Shown: positions 1 to 8,991, counted from the stretch's first letter. The stretch is DNA of 64,000 bases from Haloarcula limicola (GCF_010119205.1 NZ_WRXM01000003.1:186001-250000), one strand, 5' to 3'. The notes: generated from the sequence alone by a model not told the origin. A program made the numbers and translations.

Positions 1-57
1 ACGGTCCGGGAGGACGAACGCGTCCAGCAGGCGTATCTCGGGGGTGAGACGGCGTGA
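1..57 (+). CDS. C-terminal end of ABC transporter ATP-binding protein (probable LivG), 5'-truncated
   Basis: Only the last 18 codons are in the window; the gene enters from the left edge and ends at TGA 55-57. The visible tail contains RVQQAYLGG, an ending typical of branched-chain amino acid ABC ATPases (LivG/LivF), where an xAYLG motif closes the protein. The stop overlaps the GTG start of the next gene by 4 bases (GTGA), so the two are translationally coupled. Calling it LivG rests on this tail plus the following LivF-type gene. Confidence 0.6.
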   Translation, partial: TVREDERVQQAYLGGETA

Positions 58-782
58 CGGTGCTCGAAGTGGACGGTGTGAACACCTACTACGGGCCGAG
101 TCACGTGCTCCACGACGTTTCCCTGGACGTCGACGAGGGGGAGATCGTCGCCCTCATCGGGCGAAACGGGGCCGGCAAGACCACGACCCTCCGGTCGATA
201 ATGGGCGTCACGCCGCCCAAGGAGGGGACGGTCCGCCTCCACGGGGACGACCTACAGAATCTCAAGCCCAATCAGATTCGACGGCGAGGGATCTCTTGGA
301 CGCCCGAAGATCGTCGCGTCTTCCCCGATCTGACCGTCGCCGAGAACCTTCAGATTGCGAACCGAGTCAAGGCTGACGGCGACGGATCGAACCGGGGAAC
401 GACGTTCACTATCGAAGACGTGTACGACAGCTTCGCTCGCCTCGACGAGCGCCGAGGCCAGCGAGCGGGAACGATGAGCGGCGGCGAACAGCAGATGTTG
501 GCGATCGCGCGCTCCCTCGTCGGCCCCCCGGTCGAAGTGCTGGCGCTCGACGAACCGTCGGAGGGGCTCGCACCGCAGATCGTCGACGACGTGCGCGGCA
601 TGATAGAGCAGTTGAACGAGCGCGGCATGACGATCCTCCTCGTCGAACAGAACGCGCACCTGGCCCTGGAGTTGGCGGATCGAGCGTACGTGCTGGAGAC
701 GGGCCACATCGAACTGACGGCACCCGCCGACGAGCTGTTGGACGATCAGGACGTGCTCGAAACGTATCTCGGAGTCCGATGA
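54..782 (+). CDS. livF: Branched-chain amino acid-type ABC transporter ATP-binding protein LivF
   Basis: Cytoplasmic ATPase subunit of a Liv/HAAT-type importer for branched-chain amino acids, amides or related carboxylates. At 242 aa it has normal LivF length. Visible motifs are Walker A GRNGAGKTT (about residues 36-44), signature MSGGEQQM (141-148) and Walker B EVLALDEPSEGLAP (161-174), followed by the LivF-typical VEQN switch region. Start is GTG 54, overlapping the upstream stop by 4 bases. The next gene also overlaps by 4 bases (ATGA at 779), so this is the distal end of an operon whose permeases and binding protein lie left of the window. The substrate cannot be told from this subunit; the downstream acyl-CoA gene hints at a carboxylic or aromatic acid. 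Confidence 0.9.
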   Translation: MTVLEVDGVNTYYGPSHVLHDVSLDVDEGEIVALIGRNGAGKTTTLRSIMGVTPPKEGTVRLHGDDLQNLKPNQIRRRGISWTPEDRRVFPDLTVAENLQIANRVKADGDGSNRGTTFTIEDVYDSFARLDERRGQRAGTMSGGEQQMLAIARSLVGPPVEVLALDEPSEGLAPQIVDDVRGMIEQLNERGMTILLVEQNAHLALELADRAYVLETGHIELTAPADELLDDQDVLETYLGVR

Positions 783-1603
783 ACATGAGTCTGACCGACG
801 GAGAAACTCGACGATACCACGACACTGTTCGAGCGGACGTAGATACCGACACGGGCGTCGCGTGGCTGGTCATGGAGGCCGACGAGAACGACGTGAACGC
901 GTTCACCGCGACGAGCGTGGACGCGCTCACCGAGGCGGTGACCGATCTTCGAGAGGACGTGGAGTGCCTCGTCCTCTACGGGGAGCGCGATTTCTCCGTC
1001 GGTGCCGACCTGATCGACGTACAGGATACGCCCCAGGAACTCCGCCCGCCGAAGATAGACAACACCGCGGCGGCTTCGAACCGGTTCATCCAGACGCTCC
1101 GGTCGCTCGACGCGCCGGTCGTCGCCGCGGTCGTGGGGACCGCCGCCGGCGGCGGCCTCGGGTTCGCGCTGGCCTGTGACATGATCGCCATGCAGGAGTC
1201 GGCGACCCTAGACACGGCGTACGCGCGCATCGGCCTGACGCCCGACAACGCCACGCCGTTCTTCCTCACGCGCGCCGTCGGGCCGTATCAGGCGCGTGAC
1301 CTCCTCTTCGACCCGCGGCCGATATCCGCCGCCGAAGCCAAGAACCTCGGCATCACCGACCGAATCGTCGGCGGGTCGAACGCGGAGTTCCGCGACGAGG
1401 TGTCCGAACTGGCGAGTCGGCTCGCGATGGGCCCGACGGACGTCTACGGAAAAATCAAGACGCTGGTCGATAGCTCGTTCCACTCGCGACTCGACGAGCA
1501 TCTCGAACTGGAGCGGGACATGATAAGGGACGCGAGCGAGTCCGATACGTTCGACGAGGGACTGAAAGCGTTCGCCGAGAAGCGCGATCCGGACTGGGAG
1601 TGA
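779..1603 (+). CDS. Enoyl-CoA hydratase/isomerase family protein, PaaG-like
   Basis: A crotonase-fold acyl-CoA enzyme of 274 aa. The oxyanion-hole segment GTAAGGGLGFALACD is intact. The following segment, RIGLTPDNATPFFLTR, resembles PaaG (ring-1,2-epoxyphenylacetyl-CoA isomerase) and delta-enoyl-CoA isomerases, which use an Asp there in place of the second hydratase Glu. Isomerase is therefore slightly more likely than hydratase. It overlaps livF by 4 bases and is probably last in the Liv-type operon, suggesting the imported compound is degraded as a CoA thioester. The ATG at 779 is preferred because of coupling; an in-frame ATG at 785 is possible. Confidence 0.8.
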   Translation: MNMSLTDGETRRYHDTVRADVDTDTGVAWLVMEADENDVNAFTATSVDALTEAVTDLREDVECLVLYGERDFSVGADLIDVQDTPQELRPPKIDNTAAASNRFIQTLRSLDAPVVAAVVGTAAGGGLGFALACDMIAMQESATLDTAYARIGLTPDNATPFFLTRAVGPYQARDLLFDPRPISAAEAKNLGITDRIVGGSNAEFRDEVSELASRLAMGPTDVYGKIKTLVDSSFHSRLDEHLELERDMIRDASESDTFDEGLKAFAEKRDPDWE

Positions 1604-1728
1604 CGACTTCGGAGGCCATCAGGTCGCTCGCCAGCGAGTAACTCTCTGAAGCTCTGACGGACCTCGACGCCACAGGACGATGCGGATATGATGGGGTTCA
1701 CTGGGGTTCGTGAAATCATATTTAGATA

Positions 1729-1739
1729 ATATTTTTAAG
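1729..1739 (+). promoter_or_regulatory. TATA box for the 1764 gene
   Basis: The sequence atatttttaag is centred 30 bases before ATG 1764. The spacing implies transcription starting just before this codon, so 1764 is preferred over the longer in-frame starts at 1710 (GTG) and 1743. Confidence 0.6.
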
Positions 1740-1763
1740 CCCATGTTACGGACCCACAGAGGC

Positions 1764-4700
1764 ATGTCGGACGACAGCAGTCCCGGCGACGAGCGGTTCG
1801 TGCACAGCCGTCGCAACTATCTGCAGGGTCTCCTCGGGGGGAGCGCAGCGATGGCCGGTCTGACCGGCAGCGGTTCGGCGGCCGTCGACGCCGACGCGGG
1901 CGACGTCAGCGAAGTGACGGTGACCGCGACGGAGGGGACGAATATCGCGGCCACGATCTCGCCCGACGCCGAGACGATCGTCGTCGATCACGCGGGGGTC
2001 TTGTTCCGCCTCCCGGCCGAGGGGGGCGACGCGGAGCAATTGACAGACGTCGAACTGGAGCCGGCGCGTCCCGACTACGGGCCCGACGGGGACCGCATCA
2101 CGTTCCAGGCGTACGCGGCCGGCAACTTCGATATCTGGACGATGGCTCCGGACGGGAGCGACCTCCGCCAGTTGACGGACGACTTCTGGGACGACAGGGA
2201 ACCGAAGTGGTCCCCGGACGGGTCCGAGATAGCGTTCTCGTCCGACCGGGGCGAGGGCTACGACGTCTGGACGGTCGACGTGGCGACCGGGGAGCTGCGG
2301 CAGTGGACCGACACCGATACCGAGAACTACCAGCCCACGTGGTCCCCTGACGGGACGGAGATCGCCTACGTCGCGGACGGCGATGCGATCGAAGCCGTCG
2401 ACCGAGAGGGGGACCGGCGCACGCTACACTCGGCGGAGGCAGACGCGGAGTTCTACTCGCCGTCGTGGTCGCCGGTCGGAGCGGCGGAACGGGTCGGGTA
2501 CATCCGCGAACGGGACGCCGACGGGAGCGCGAGCCGGGTCGATCTGATGGTGTCCGGGGAACAGATCACCGACGGCCAAGACGTGTTCCCCTTTAGTCCG
2601 GACTGGCTATCCGCCGACGAACTCCTGTACAGCGGCGACGGGGACATTCGGGTCGCGAATCTGGAAACGGGTGAGACGTCCGATATCCCGTTCCGCACCG
2701 ACTTCGACCTGCCCGTGCTGGACTACGATTCGAAGTCCTACGAGTTCGACGAGCGGAGCCCACGGGAAGTCAAGGGCATCATGACGCCGGTCTTGAGCCC
2801 GGACGGCGAGCGAGTGGCGTTCGTCGCGCTGAACGACCTCTGGGTGACGCACGTCGACGGTGACTCGAAGCGGATAACGAACGACTCGGCGTATCAGACG
2901 GACCCCGCTTGGTCGCCCGACGGCTGGTACGTCGCGTACTCGTCAGACGAGGCCGGGACACAGGACCTGTACGTTCACGATACGCAGACGGGAGCCGACC
3001 ACCGGGTGACGTCGCGCGACGGAGAGGCCGCACTGTCGGCGGAGTGGTCGCCGGACGGGACCAAAATCGCGTTTCAGGACCAGAACGGGGCGACTTTCAC
3101 CGTAGAGGTGGATATCGGCGAGGACGGAGTCGAAACAGGCGAGATCCGACGAGTCGTCGGAGAGCTGTTCGCTCCCAGCAATCCCTCGTGGTCGGCGGAC
3201 GGGTCGACCCTCGCCGTGGCGGCGCTCAAGACGTACTCGGATCGGTTCCGCGAGGGAACGAGTCAGATCCTGACCGTCGACGTCGAGACCGGAGAGCGGG
3301 AGTACTACCCGCCCGGCGAGGAGTTCGAGTCGATTTCGACCAGGGCGGACGACGGGCCCGTCTGGTCGCCCGACGGGCGGTGGATGGCCTTCGTGGTCGA
3401 CAGCACCCTCCGCGTCATGCCCGTCACCGAAGACGGCGAACCGGACGGCCCGGCGAGACAGATCACGGACGAGATCACGGACTCCCCGAGTTGGAGCGGC
3501 GACTCGGGGTGGCTGCTCTACTTGAACAACGGCCGGCTGAAGAAGGTGAGACGCGACGGGAGCGAGACGACGGAGGTTCCTCTCGACCTCGAGTATCGGC
3601 CGGACCACCCGACCGGCCGGACGCGCATCTACGCGGGGCAGATGTGGGACGCGACCAGCCCGACCGTTCACGAAGACGTCGTCATCGAGGTGGTGAACAA
3701 CCGCATTCAGCGGATCACCCCCGACTGCGAACCGCCGGAGAGACCGCACGTCGACGCGTCCGACCTCACCGTCATCCCGGGCCTCTGGGACTGTCACGTG
3801 CACCAGACGTTCGAGACCGGTGCCTTCGGCGACCGACAGGGACGCCTCAATCTCGCGTACGGAGTCACGTCGACCGTCTCCAGGGGAGACCTCGTCTATC
3901 GGTCGCTCGAACAGCGCGAAGCGCTGGAATCGGGCGCTCGTCTCGGCGCGCGCTACTTCGCGTCGGGCGAACTGCTCGACGGCTCTCGCATCTACTACAA
4001 CAGCATGCGCTCGGTCACGAGTCCCGAGCAGGTCGAGATGGAACTGAAGCGGGCGATCGAACTCGACTACGACTTCGTCAAGACGTACGTCCGCATGAAC
4101 GCCGAACTCATGGGCCAGGTCGCCGATACCGTCCACGAGAAGCTCGGCGTTCCGACCGCGTCGCACTTCCTCGCGCCCGGTGCCTTCGTCGGTCAAGACG
4201 GAACGACCCACATCTCCGCGACCCAGCGTCTCGGTTTCGCCCGGACGGAGACGGTATCGGGTGAGACGTACGACGACGTCGTGCAGCTCTACGGCCAGGG
4301 GGAGAAGTGGCTCGTCACGACGGTCTTCACCTCGAGATTCGTCCTCGCCGACGAGGTGGCGGACGACCCGCGCACACAGCTCTTCGCGCCGTGGCGGCGC
4401 ACGAGCCTCGCGGACGCCGTCGGCGGCAACGACGAGTTTCCCACGGACCCGGACTGTGAGACGTCGCTCTGTAAGAAGATGGAGACGTTCAAGCGCATCG
4501 TCGAGAGCGGTGGAACGGTTCTCGCCGGTACCGACGCGCCGCTCGACTACCTCGGAGTGGGCGTACACGGGAACCTCCGCCCCCTGGTGAAATACGGCGG
4601 GTTCTCGCCGCACGAAGCGCTTCTGACCGCTACGCGGTTCCCGGCCGAACACCAAGACGTCGAAGACGACCTCGGGACGCTCGAAGAGGGGAAACTGGCC

Positions 4701-4844
4701 GATATGGCCTTCATCGAGGGCAACCCTCTGGACCGGATCGAAGACGCGATGAACGTGCGAATGACGATGAAGGACGGTCGATTACACACCGTCAGCGAGC
4801 TCGTCGAGCCGTTCGCTTCCGAAGGGGATACCGACGGCTGTTAA
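1764..4844 (+). CDS. Tat-exported TolB-like beta-propeller / amidohydrolase fusion protein
   Basis: Large secreted protein of 1026 aa with two parts. The N-terminus has a Tat signal (HSRRNYLQ followed by a short hydrophobic stretch and no lipobox Cys). Residues from about 40 to 620 contain many repeats of the TolB/PD40 type (WSPDG or SPDG followed by IAF or VAF), forming one or two beta-propellers. The C-terminal third is an amidohydrolase domain. It shows the metal-binding pair H678-V-H680 in WDCHVHQT, a Lys in DFVKTY (about 772), His residues in TASHF and TTHIS, and an Asp in AGTDAP (about 923). The propeller-amidohydrolase architecture is known from secreted imidazolonepropionase-like hydrolases. 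The substrate is unknown; a peptide or cyclic amide is possible. It stands alone with its own promoter. Confidence 0.85.
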   Translation: MSDDSSPGDERFVHSRRNYLQGLLGGSAAMAGLTGSGSAAVDADAGDVSEVTVTATEGTNIAATISPDAETIVVDHAGVLFRLPAEGGDAEQLTDVELEPARPDYGPDGDRITFQAYAAGNFDIWTMAPDGSDLRQLTDDFWDDREPKWSPDGSEIAFSSDRGEGYDVWTVDVATGELRQWTDTDTENYQPTWSPDGTEIAYVADGDAIEAVDREGDRRTLHSAEADAEFYSPSWSPVGAAERVGYIRERDADGSASRVDLMVSGEQITDGQDVFPFSPDWLSADELLYSGDGDIRVANLETGETSDIPFRTDFDLPVLDYDSKSYEFDERSPREVKGIMTPVLSPDGERVAFVALNDLWVTHVDGDSKRITNDSAYQTDPAWSPDGWYVAYSSDEAGTQDLYVHDTQTGADHRVTSRDGEAALSAEWSPDGTKIAFQDQNGATFTVEVDIGEDGVETGEIRRVVGELFAPSNPSWSADGSTLAVAALKTYSDRFREGTSQILTVDVETGEREYYPPGEEFESISTRADDGPVWSPDGRWMAFVVDSTLRVMPVTEDGEPDGPARQITDEITDSPSWSGDSGWLLYLNNGRLKKVRRDGSETTEVPLDLEYRPDHPTGRTRIYAGQMWDATSPTVHEDVVIEVVNNRIQRITPDCEPPERPHVDASDLTVIPGLWDCHVHQTFETGAFGDRQGRLNLAYGVTSTVSRGDLVYRSLEQREALESGARLGARYFASGELLDGSRIYYNSMRSVTSPEQVEMELKRAIELDYDFVKTYVRMNAELMGQVADTVHEKLGVPTASHFLAPGAFVGQDGTTHISATQRLGFARTETVSGETYDDVVQLYGQGEKWLVTTVFTSRFVLADEVADDPRTQLFAPWRRTSLADAVGGNDEFPTDPDCETSLCKKMETFKRIVESGGTVLAGTDAPLDYLGVGVHGNLRPLVKYGGFSPHEALLTATRFPAEHQDVEDDLGTLEEGKLADMAFIEGNPLDRIEDAMNVRMTMKDGRLHTVSELVEPFASEGDTDGC

Positions 4845-4847
4845 TCG

Positions 4848-5227
4848 GTCCGCGGAACGGCGGCCCACTCCCTACGCCCGGACCTGGCGGCCGTCCATAT
4901 GTCGACAGACGCTGGTTCGGGAGTCGACGGGAGAGTCGATGTCCGGCGAACTTTTCTCTCGGTTGCGGGAGGTCGATATATGGAATAACCCACGTACATT
5001 TAATTCCGGGAAAAATATAGCGGAATATACTCTATCGAGCTAGTTCCGCCGCTCACTGGAGATACTACCCTACGAGATGTGGGGAGATAGAATGAGTTCT
5101 GAACTCTCGGATAGAGTCGCTCCCCGTTTTGCGTTCGATATCATTTAATAAAAAAGCTTTCGGTGGGAGTCTGGGATCTATTACTAACAGAAGGTTGGTA
5201 ATTTACTCCAGGAGACATCACCGATAT
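4848..5227. other. Intergenic region, AT-rich
   Basis: Convergent-gene spacer between the amidohydrolase fusion and the amidase. The AT-rich part begins near 4970. An imperfect dyad (ATTCCG at 5003-5008 and CGGAAT at 5021-5026) is visible, and an oligo-T stretch on the minus strand near 5150 is a likely amidase terminator. No convincing gene is seen. Confidence 0.5.
5143..5160 (-). terminator. Oligo-T terminator of the amidase gene
   Basis: On the minus strand the run gcttttttatt lies about 75 bases after the amidase stop. Archaeal RNA polymerase terminates at such U-rich tracts without needing a hairpin. Confidence 0.45.
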
Positions 5228-6685
5228 TCATTGAGGCGGATATGCGTCAGACCATGGATTGACTCGTTCAAATCCCGCACTCGCCGCGAACACCCGTTCA
5301 TCATGGTAACGTGGCCCAATTATTTGGAGACCAACAGGCAAGCCGTTCTCTGTGAACCCAGCAGGGAGTGACGCGTTCGGCGTCGCTGTGAAGTTGAACG
5401 GCCACGTTAGGAACCAGCCGAGTGCGCTGGGGCGTTCTTTGCCGTTGATCTCTGGCGGACCGGATACGTATTCGGTGGACGGGGGTTCGATGGCCAGCGT
5501 CGGAGTGGCGAGCAAGTCGTACTCCTCAAACAATCGATGAATGGTTTCGTAGAAGTCTGTGATCTGGGCTTGGTGTGCACCAAGTTCAAGTGCACCCATC
5601 TCTTGCCCTTCTTCGACCTTCTCAACAATGGACTCCGGCAACTCCTCGCGATGATCGGCGTACATATCGATTCCATGTTCTATCTTTACACCTTCGTTGA
5701 TGCCGGCCATGGTGACGCTCCAATGATCCATGAAGGCGTCCCATAGTTGGTCGAACGTTTGCTCAATCCCAATCTCTACTTCTTCAACGTTCGCGTCTAA
5801 CGTCTCGAACGCTTCTAGCGAATCTTCTAAGACGGACTTGACCTTCGGGTCAATCGGGAAAAGACCATCCAGATCGGGGTTATACGCGATGTCGAGATCT
5901 TCGATAGATCGGTTCGTAGCCTCGACGTAATCTATGCCGTCATCCGGAAGTCCGAACGGATCTTGTGGGTGCGGGCCGGTCATTACATCGAGCATAACTG
6001 CAGCATCTGACACCGACCGGGAGAGCGCCCCCGCTTGGAAGAACGGAGGGGCGACAAACATGTTCGGACGATGTTTGTTCGGTACACGCGTGAACGAGGG
6101 ACAATATCCAAACACACCACAGGCGGCCGCCGGAATCCGACATGATCCGCCGGCGTCTGATCCAGTTGCGATCGGTACCATCCCGGACGCCACAGCTGCT
6201 GCACTCCCACCTGAGGAGCCTCCGGATGTCCGGTTGAGGTCGAATGGAGTCGGCGTTTCACCGATGAGGAGATTGTCTGTTTGACCCTTATGAGCAAATT
6301 CAGGGGTATTTGTCGTACCAACGACGATTGCTCCGGCGTCCTTGAGCCGTTGGACAAGGATTGCTGTTTCATTAGCGACAACGTTTTCGAGTGGTTTCGC
6401 GCCTAGGGTGTTTGGAACGCCTTCGATCTTCCCGAGAAGGTCCTTGACTGCGATCGGTACACCGTGAAGTGGACCTAGTTTAGCGTCCGTTCGAACAGCC
6501 CGTTCTGCCTCTTTTGCTTCCTCCCGTGCTTCCTCTTCGAGTAGAGTGATAAACGCATTGAGGTCGTCTTCTCGTTCTTCGATACGTTCTAAGTGGGCAT
6601 CGACCACCTCGACTGGTGAAAGGTCCCCTCGTTTGATCCGTGATGCTAGTTCGGTTGCTGGTAGATAACATAAGTCATGAACCAT
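5228..6685 (-). CDS. Amidase, amidase-signature family
   Basis: Cytoplasmic amide hydrolase of 485 aa with the Ser-cisSer-Lys triad of the amidase signature family. Visible are Lys81 in IAVKDLLG, the signature TSGGSSGGSAAAVASG (about 153-168) and the nucleophile Ser181 in SDAGGSCRIPA. The start chosen is ATG 6685, because a TATA-like element is centred 30 bases upstream; a GTG at 6703 and ATG 6697 are in frame. Base composition is visibly more AT-rich than the flanking genes and wobble positions are less GC-biased, which suggests recent acquisition. It could be a GatA homologue by fold, but no GatB/GatC partner is near, so a stand-alone catabolic amidase is more likely. The substrate is unknown. 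Confidence 0.88.
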   Translation of the reverse strand: MVHDLCYLPATELASRIKRGDLSPVEVVDAHLERIEEREDDLNAFITLLEEEAREEAKEAERAVRTDAKLGPLHGVPIAVKDLLGKIEGVPNTLGAKPLENVVANETAILVQRLKDAGAIVVGTTNTPEFAHKGQTDNLLIGETPTPFDLNRTSGGSSGGSAAAVASGMVPIATGSDAGGSCRIPAAACGVFGYCPSFTRVPNKHRPNMFVAPPFFQAGALSRSVSDAAVMLDVMTGPHPQDPFGLPDDGIDYVEATNRSIEDLDIAYNPDLDGLFPIDPKVKSVLEDSLEAFETLDANVEEVEIGIEQTFDQLWDAFMDHWSVTMAGINEGVKIEHGIDMYADHREELPESIVEKVEEGQEMGALELGAHQAQITDFYETIHRLFEEYDLLATPTLAIEPPSTEYVSGPPEINGKERPSALGWFLTWPFNFTATPNASLPAGFTENGLPVGLQIIGPRYHDERVFAASAGFERVNPWSDAYPPQ

Positions 6686-6709
6686 GCAAACTATCATGGT
6701 CACTAATGC

Positions 6710-6720
6710 ATGTTAAATCT
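6710..6720 (-). promoter_or_regulatory. TATA-like element for the amidase
   Basis: Minus-strand agatttaacat is centred about 30 bases before ATG 6685 and supports that start over 6697 and 6703. Confidence 0.45.
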
Positions 6721-6880
6721 TTTCCAGTTTCCAGGCTTCTTCCGAATAGGCGTGCATTCTCTGCCTTTTCAACGAGCTGTGTCCGTTTGCGGGGGACACG
6801 TTCGTCGAGACGCAGATGCCGGACTGAGAGTGACGACTGTGGGCTTTTGCCCGGGATTCTCAGCCGCTGGGATTCGAGAA

Positions 6881-6891
6881 AAGCTATACGC
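6881..6891 (+). promoter_or_regulatory. TATA-like element for the GNAT gene
   Basis: The sequence aagctatacg is centred about 30 bases before ATG 6916. It supports a near-leaderless start there although the frame is open much further upstream. Confidence 0.45.
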
Positions 6892-6915
6892 CGATCCGCG
6901 TCGAACACTCTACGT

Positions 6916-7524
6916 ATGAACGGAGACGTAGACGAACAGGGCGCGGCCTGTACCGGGTGGAACAACTCGTCGTGTGAGGGGACGGAGTACTGTCCACCCC
7001 GTTGTCCCCGTTTCGTCGATCGAGCCGGCGTCCCGCGGATCGCTCGCCGCTACGAACCGACGGACTTCGACGCCGTCGTCGACATGTACGACGACCTCGA
7101 TAGCTACAGTCGAACCCAGGGAATCCCGCCGGCGACGCGGTCGGGGATAGAGAGCTGGGTCTCGTCGCTCGTCGAGAACGGTCTGAACCTCGTGGTCGAA
7201 GGTAACGGGCGCATCCTCGGCCACGCTGCGGCCGTTCCGCTCTCTGCGTCCGCGCCCGAACTCGTCATCTTTCTCCACCAGTCCGTCCGGAACAACGGAA
7301 TCGGTTCGGAGTTGCTCAAACACCTCATCGCACACGCCGACGACGAGAATCACGACGGACTGACGCTCAACGTCTCGTGTGGAAACAGCCGCGCGATCAC
7401 CGTCTACGAGAACATCGGATTCGACGAGACCGAGCGGACGAAGACCGACATCGCGATGGAACTCTCGATGGACGAGCCCATCGTCGACCGCGTCCAGCTG
7501 TTTCCGGCACAGCGAGAGAGCTAG
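6916..7524 (+). CDS. GNAT family N-acetyltransferase with N-terminal Cys cluster
   Basis: Predicted acetyl-CoA-dependent acetyltransferase of 202 aa. The GNAT domain occupies roughly residues 45-185, with the acetyl-CoA pyrophosphate-binding segment VRNNGIGSELL and a C-terminal SRAITVYENIGF strand typical of the fold. Before it lies a cysteine cluster, Cys12-X7-Cys20-X5-Cys26-X3-Cys30, ending CPPRCPRFVDR. From memory this layout recurs in haloarchaeal GNAT proteins and may bind a metal. The open frame extends to 6640, but ATG 6916 is supported by the TATA position and by the change to acidic haloarchaeal composition. The substrate is unknown. Confidence 0.82.
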   Translation: MNGDVDEQGAACTGWNNSSCEGTEYCPPRCPRFVDRAGVPRIARRYEPTDFDAVVDMYDDLDSYSRTQGIPPATRSGIESWVSSLVENGLNLVVEGNGRILGHAAAVPLSASAPELVIFLHQSVRNNGIGSELLKHLIAHADDENHDGLTLNVSCGNSRAITVYENIGFDETERTKTDIAMELSMDEPIVDRVQLFPAQRES

Positions 7525-7599
7525 TGCCGCCGTCTCCGTCGTTTCGTCGTCCCCTCGGTGACCGAAAGGTCCAGCCTGTAGACGCCAGTCTTCCCCAGA

Positions 7600-7609
7600 G
7601 GATATAAGC
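7600..7609 (+). promoter_or_regulatory. TATA box for UspA gene 7633
   Basis: The sequence ggatataagc is centred 28 bases before ATG 7633, consistent with a leaderless transcript. Confidence 0.55.
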
Positions 7610-7632
7610 ATGATTGGGAAGAACAGGGAGGC

Positions 7633-8034
7633 ATGCTCCGTGAACTAGTCGCGCTTGATACCGCGCTCCCACAAGCCAATGCACAGGCCGCCGCGATCGA
7701 AGAGATGGTCCAGTCAGGACAGGAGATGGAGGCCTATCTCCTGCACGTCTTCGACGATAACCCCGAGGGCGCTTCGGTCAGCCAGGTCGAAGCGGTGCGT
7801 GAGACCAAGGACCGCCTCGAAGAACTCGGGGTCGAGGTGGAACTCCTAGAGGCGAGCGGATCCCCGCAGAACGAGATACTGCGGCACGCTGAGGAGTACG
7901 ACGTCGATCAGATCTGTGTCGGCGGCAGAAAACGAAGCCCCACCGGAAAGGCGCTGTTCGGAAGCGTCACACAGGCGGTCATTCTCGGAACGAACCTGCC
8001 GGTACTCGTCTGCGGCGGTTCGACTGATACCTGA
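7633..8034 (+). CDS. Universal stress protein, UspA family
   Basis: Single-domain UspA-type alpha/beta protein of 133 aa. The ATP-binding signature G-2X-G-9X-G(S/T) is present in VGGRKRSPTGKALFGSVT near the C-terminus, followed by the final VLVC strand. The N-terminal first strand is slightly divergent (LRELVALDTA). It has its own promoter. UspA proteins bind ATP or AMP and modulate stress survival or transport; no specific partner can be named. A second UspA protein lies on the opposite strand about 0.45 kb away. Confidence 0.85.
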   Translation: MLRELVALDTALPQANAQAAAIEEMVQSGQEMEAYLLHVFDDNPEGASVSQVEAVRETKDRLEELGVEVELLEASGSPQNEILRHAEEYDVDQICVGGRKRSPTGKALFGSVTQAVILGTNLPVLVCGGSTDT

Positions 8035-8476
8035 GCGCTGCTGGAAATCGGACTCTTACTGAACGTCGTCGGCGTCTGGCGAAGTCGAATATTAACTCGG
8101 ACTTCAAGGGGAGGAGACGCGCCCGTACGACCGATACGTAAACGTTATCGTGACACGAACACCTTATAACAAATTCAAGCGTAGCGAAACTATACTATCT
8201 ACCCGGTCACGCCGGTCATGCTGACAGAATATTTTCTGGAGCGAACTCGATAGAGCGCCCGTAAACGAATCTCTCACACAGGCTGTCCAGCCGTCGTTCA
8301 CCGCTATCGCGCCTCCCGAAGAACGCGACCAGGCGAAACGACGAACTTGCGAGCGAGCCTCTCCAGCGGCGAAACACGATTCTCGAACCGAAGCTTCGCC
8401 GCCAGAGCGAAAGCGGTTGAGCGCGAGACTATTGATAGTGACCGACCTCGGAGGACCAGCGCACGCGATAGTGCTC
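8035..8476. other. Intergenic region between convergent UspA genes
   Basis: About 440 bases downstream of both convergent UspA genes. I see no recognisable gene, RNA or repeat. An open minus-strand frame here is Arg/Ser-rich and partly antisense to the second UspA gene, so it is not called. An AT-rich patch lies at 8150-8240. Confidence 0.4.
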
Positions 8477-8971
8477 TCAGCTATCTCGGACGAACGTGAC
8501 GGGACACGGCGCCTGCAGTAGCAACGTCTGTGCCAGGCTACCGAAGACGACTTTATCAGCCGGAGTCCGGCGACGCCCGCCGACCACGATCTGGTCGGCG
8601 TCGATCTCCGATGCGAGGGCGAGTAGCGCCTCGTCGGGTTCGCCGACTGCCCCGCGAATGTCGTATTCGATCCTCCTATCCTCGAAACGGGAACGCACTG
8701 ACTGGACCGTCTCGTGTTTAGCGGCAATTTCATCTGCGGAATACTCGTCGAGCAGGTCGTTGTACTCCGGTTCTGAAAGGAGCTGGGGGTAGCTCCCTCC
8801 GGATATCGGTGGAATGGTCGGTGTAACGCCGTCCGTGTCTTTGGGAATAGCGTGAGCCACTACGACGGTGGCACCGGTCGGGGCGGCCATTTCCGCAGCG
8901 ATATCGGCGAGGCGGTGAACTCTCTCCCCGTCAGAGTCGCTAACGGGAAGCAGTATCGTCTCGATTGTCAC
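8477..8971 (-). CDS. Universal stress protein, UspA family
   Basis: UspA-type protein of 164 aa from GTG 8971. It begins with the typical first strand VTIETILLPVSDSDG and contains a central VVVAHAIP strand. It ends with the ATP-binding signature VGGRRRTPADKVVFGSLAQ and final strand CPVTFV. A TTG 30 bases upstream is in frame, but a TATA box is centred 26 bases before GTG 8971, so the shorter form is preferred. Monocistronic. It differs clearly from the UspA at 7633 and is not a recent duplicate. Confidence 0.85.
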   Translation of the reverse strand: MTIETILLPVSDSDGERVHRLADIAAEMAAPTGATVVVAHAIPKDTDGVTPTIPPISGGSYPQLLSEPEYNDLLDEYSADEIAAKHETVQSVRSRFEDRRIEYDIRGAVGEPDEALLALASEIDADQIVVGGRRRTPADKVVFGSLAQTLLLQAPCPVTFVRDS

Positions 8972-8991
8972 GTCTGTACCAGTGATCGCCA

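Noticed and set aside
2943-4655. Minus-strand open frame of 570 codons inside the amidohydrolase fusion
   Set aside because: Arg/Val-rich shadow of the plus-strand gene, with no promoter or motif.
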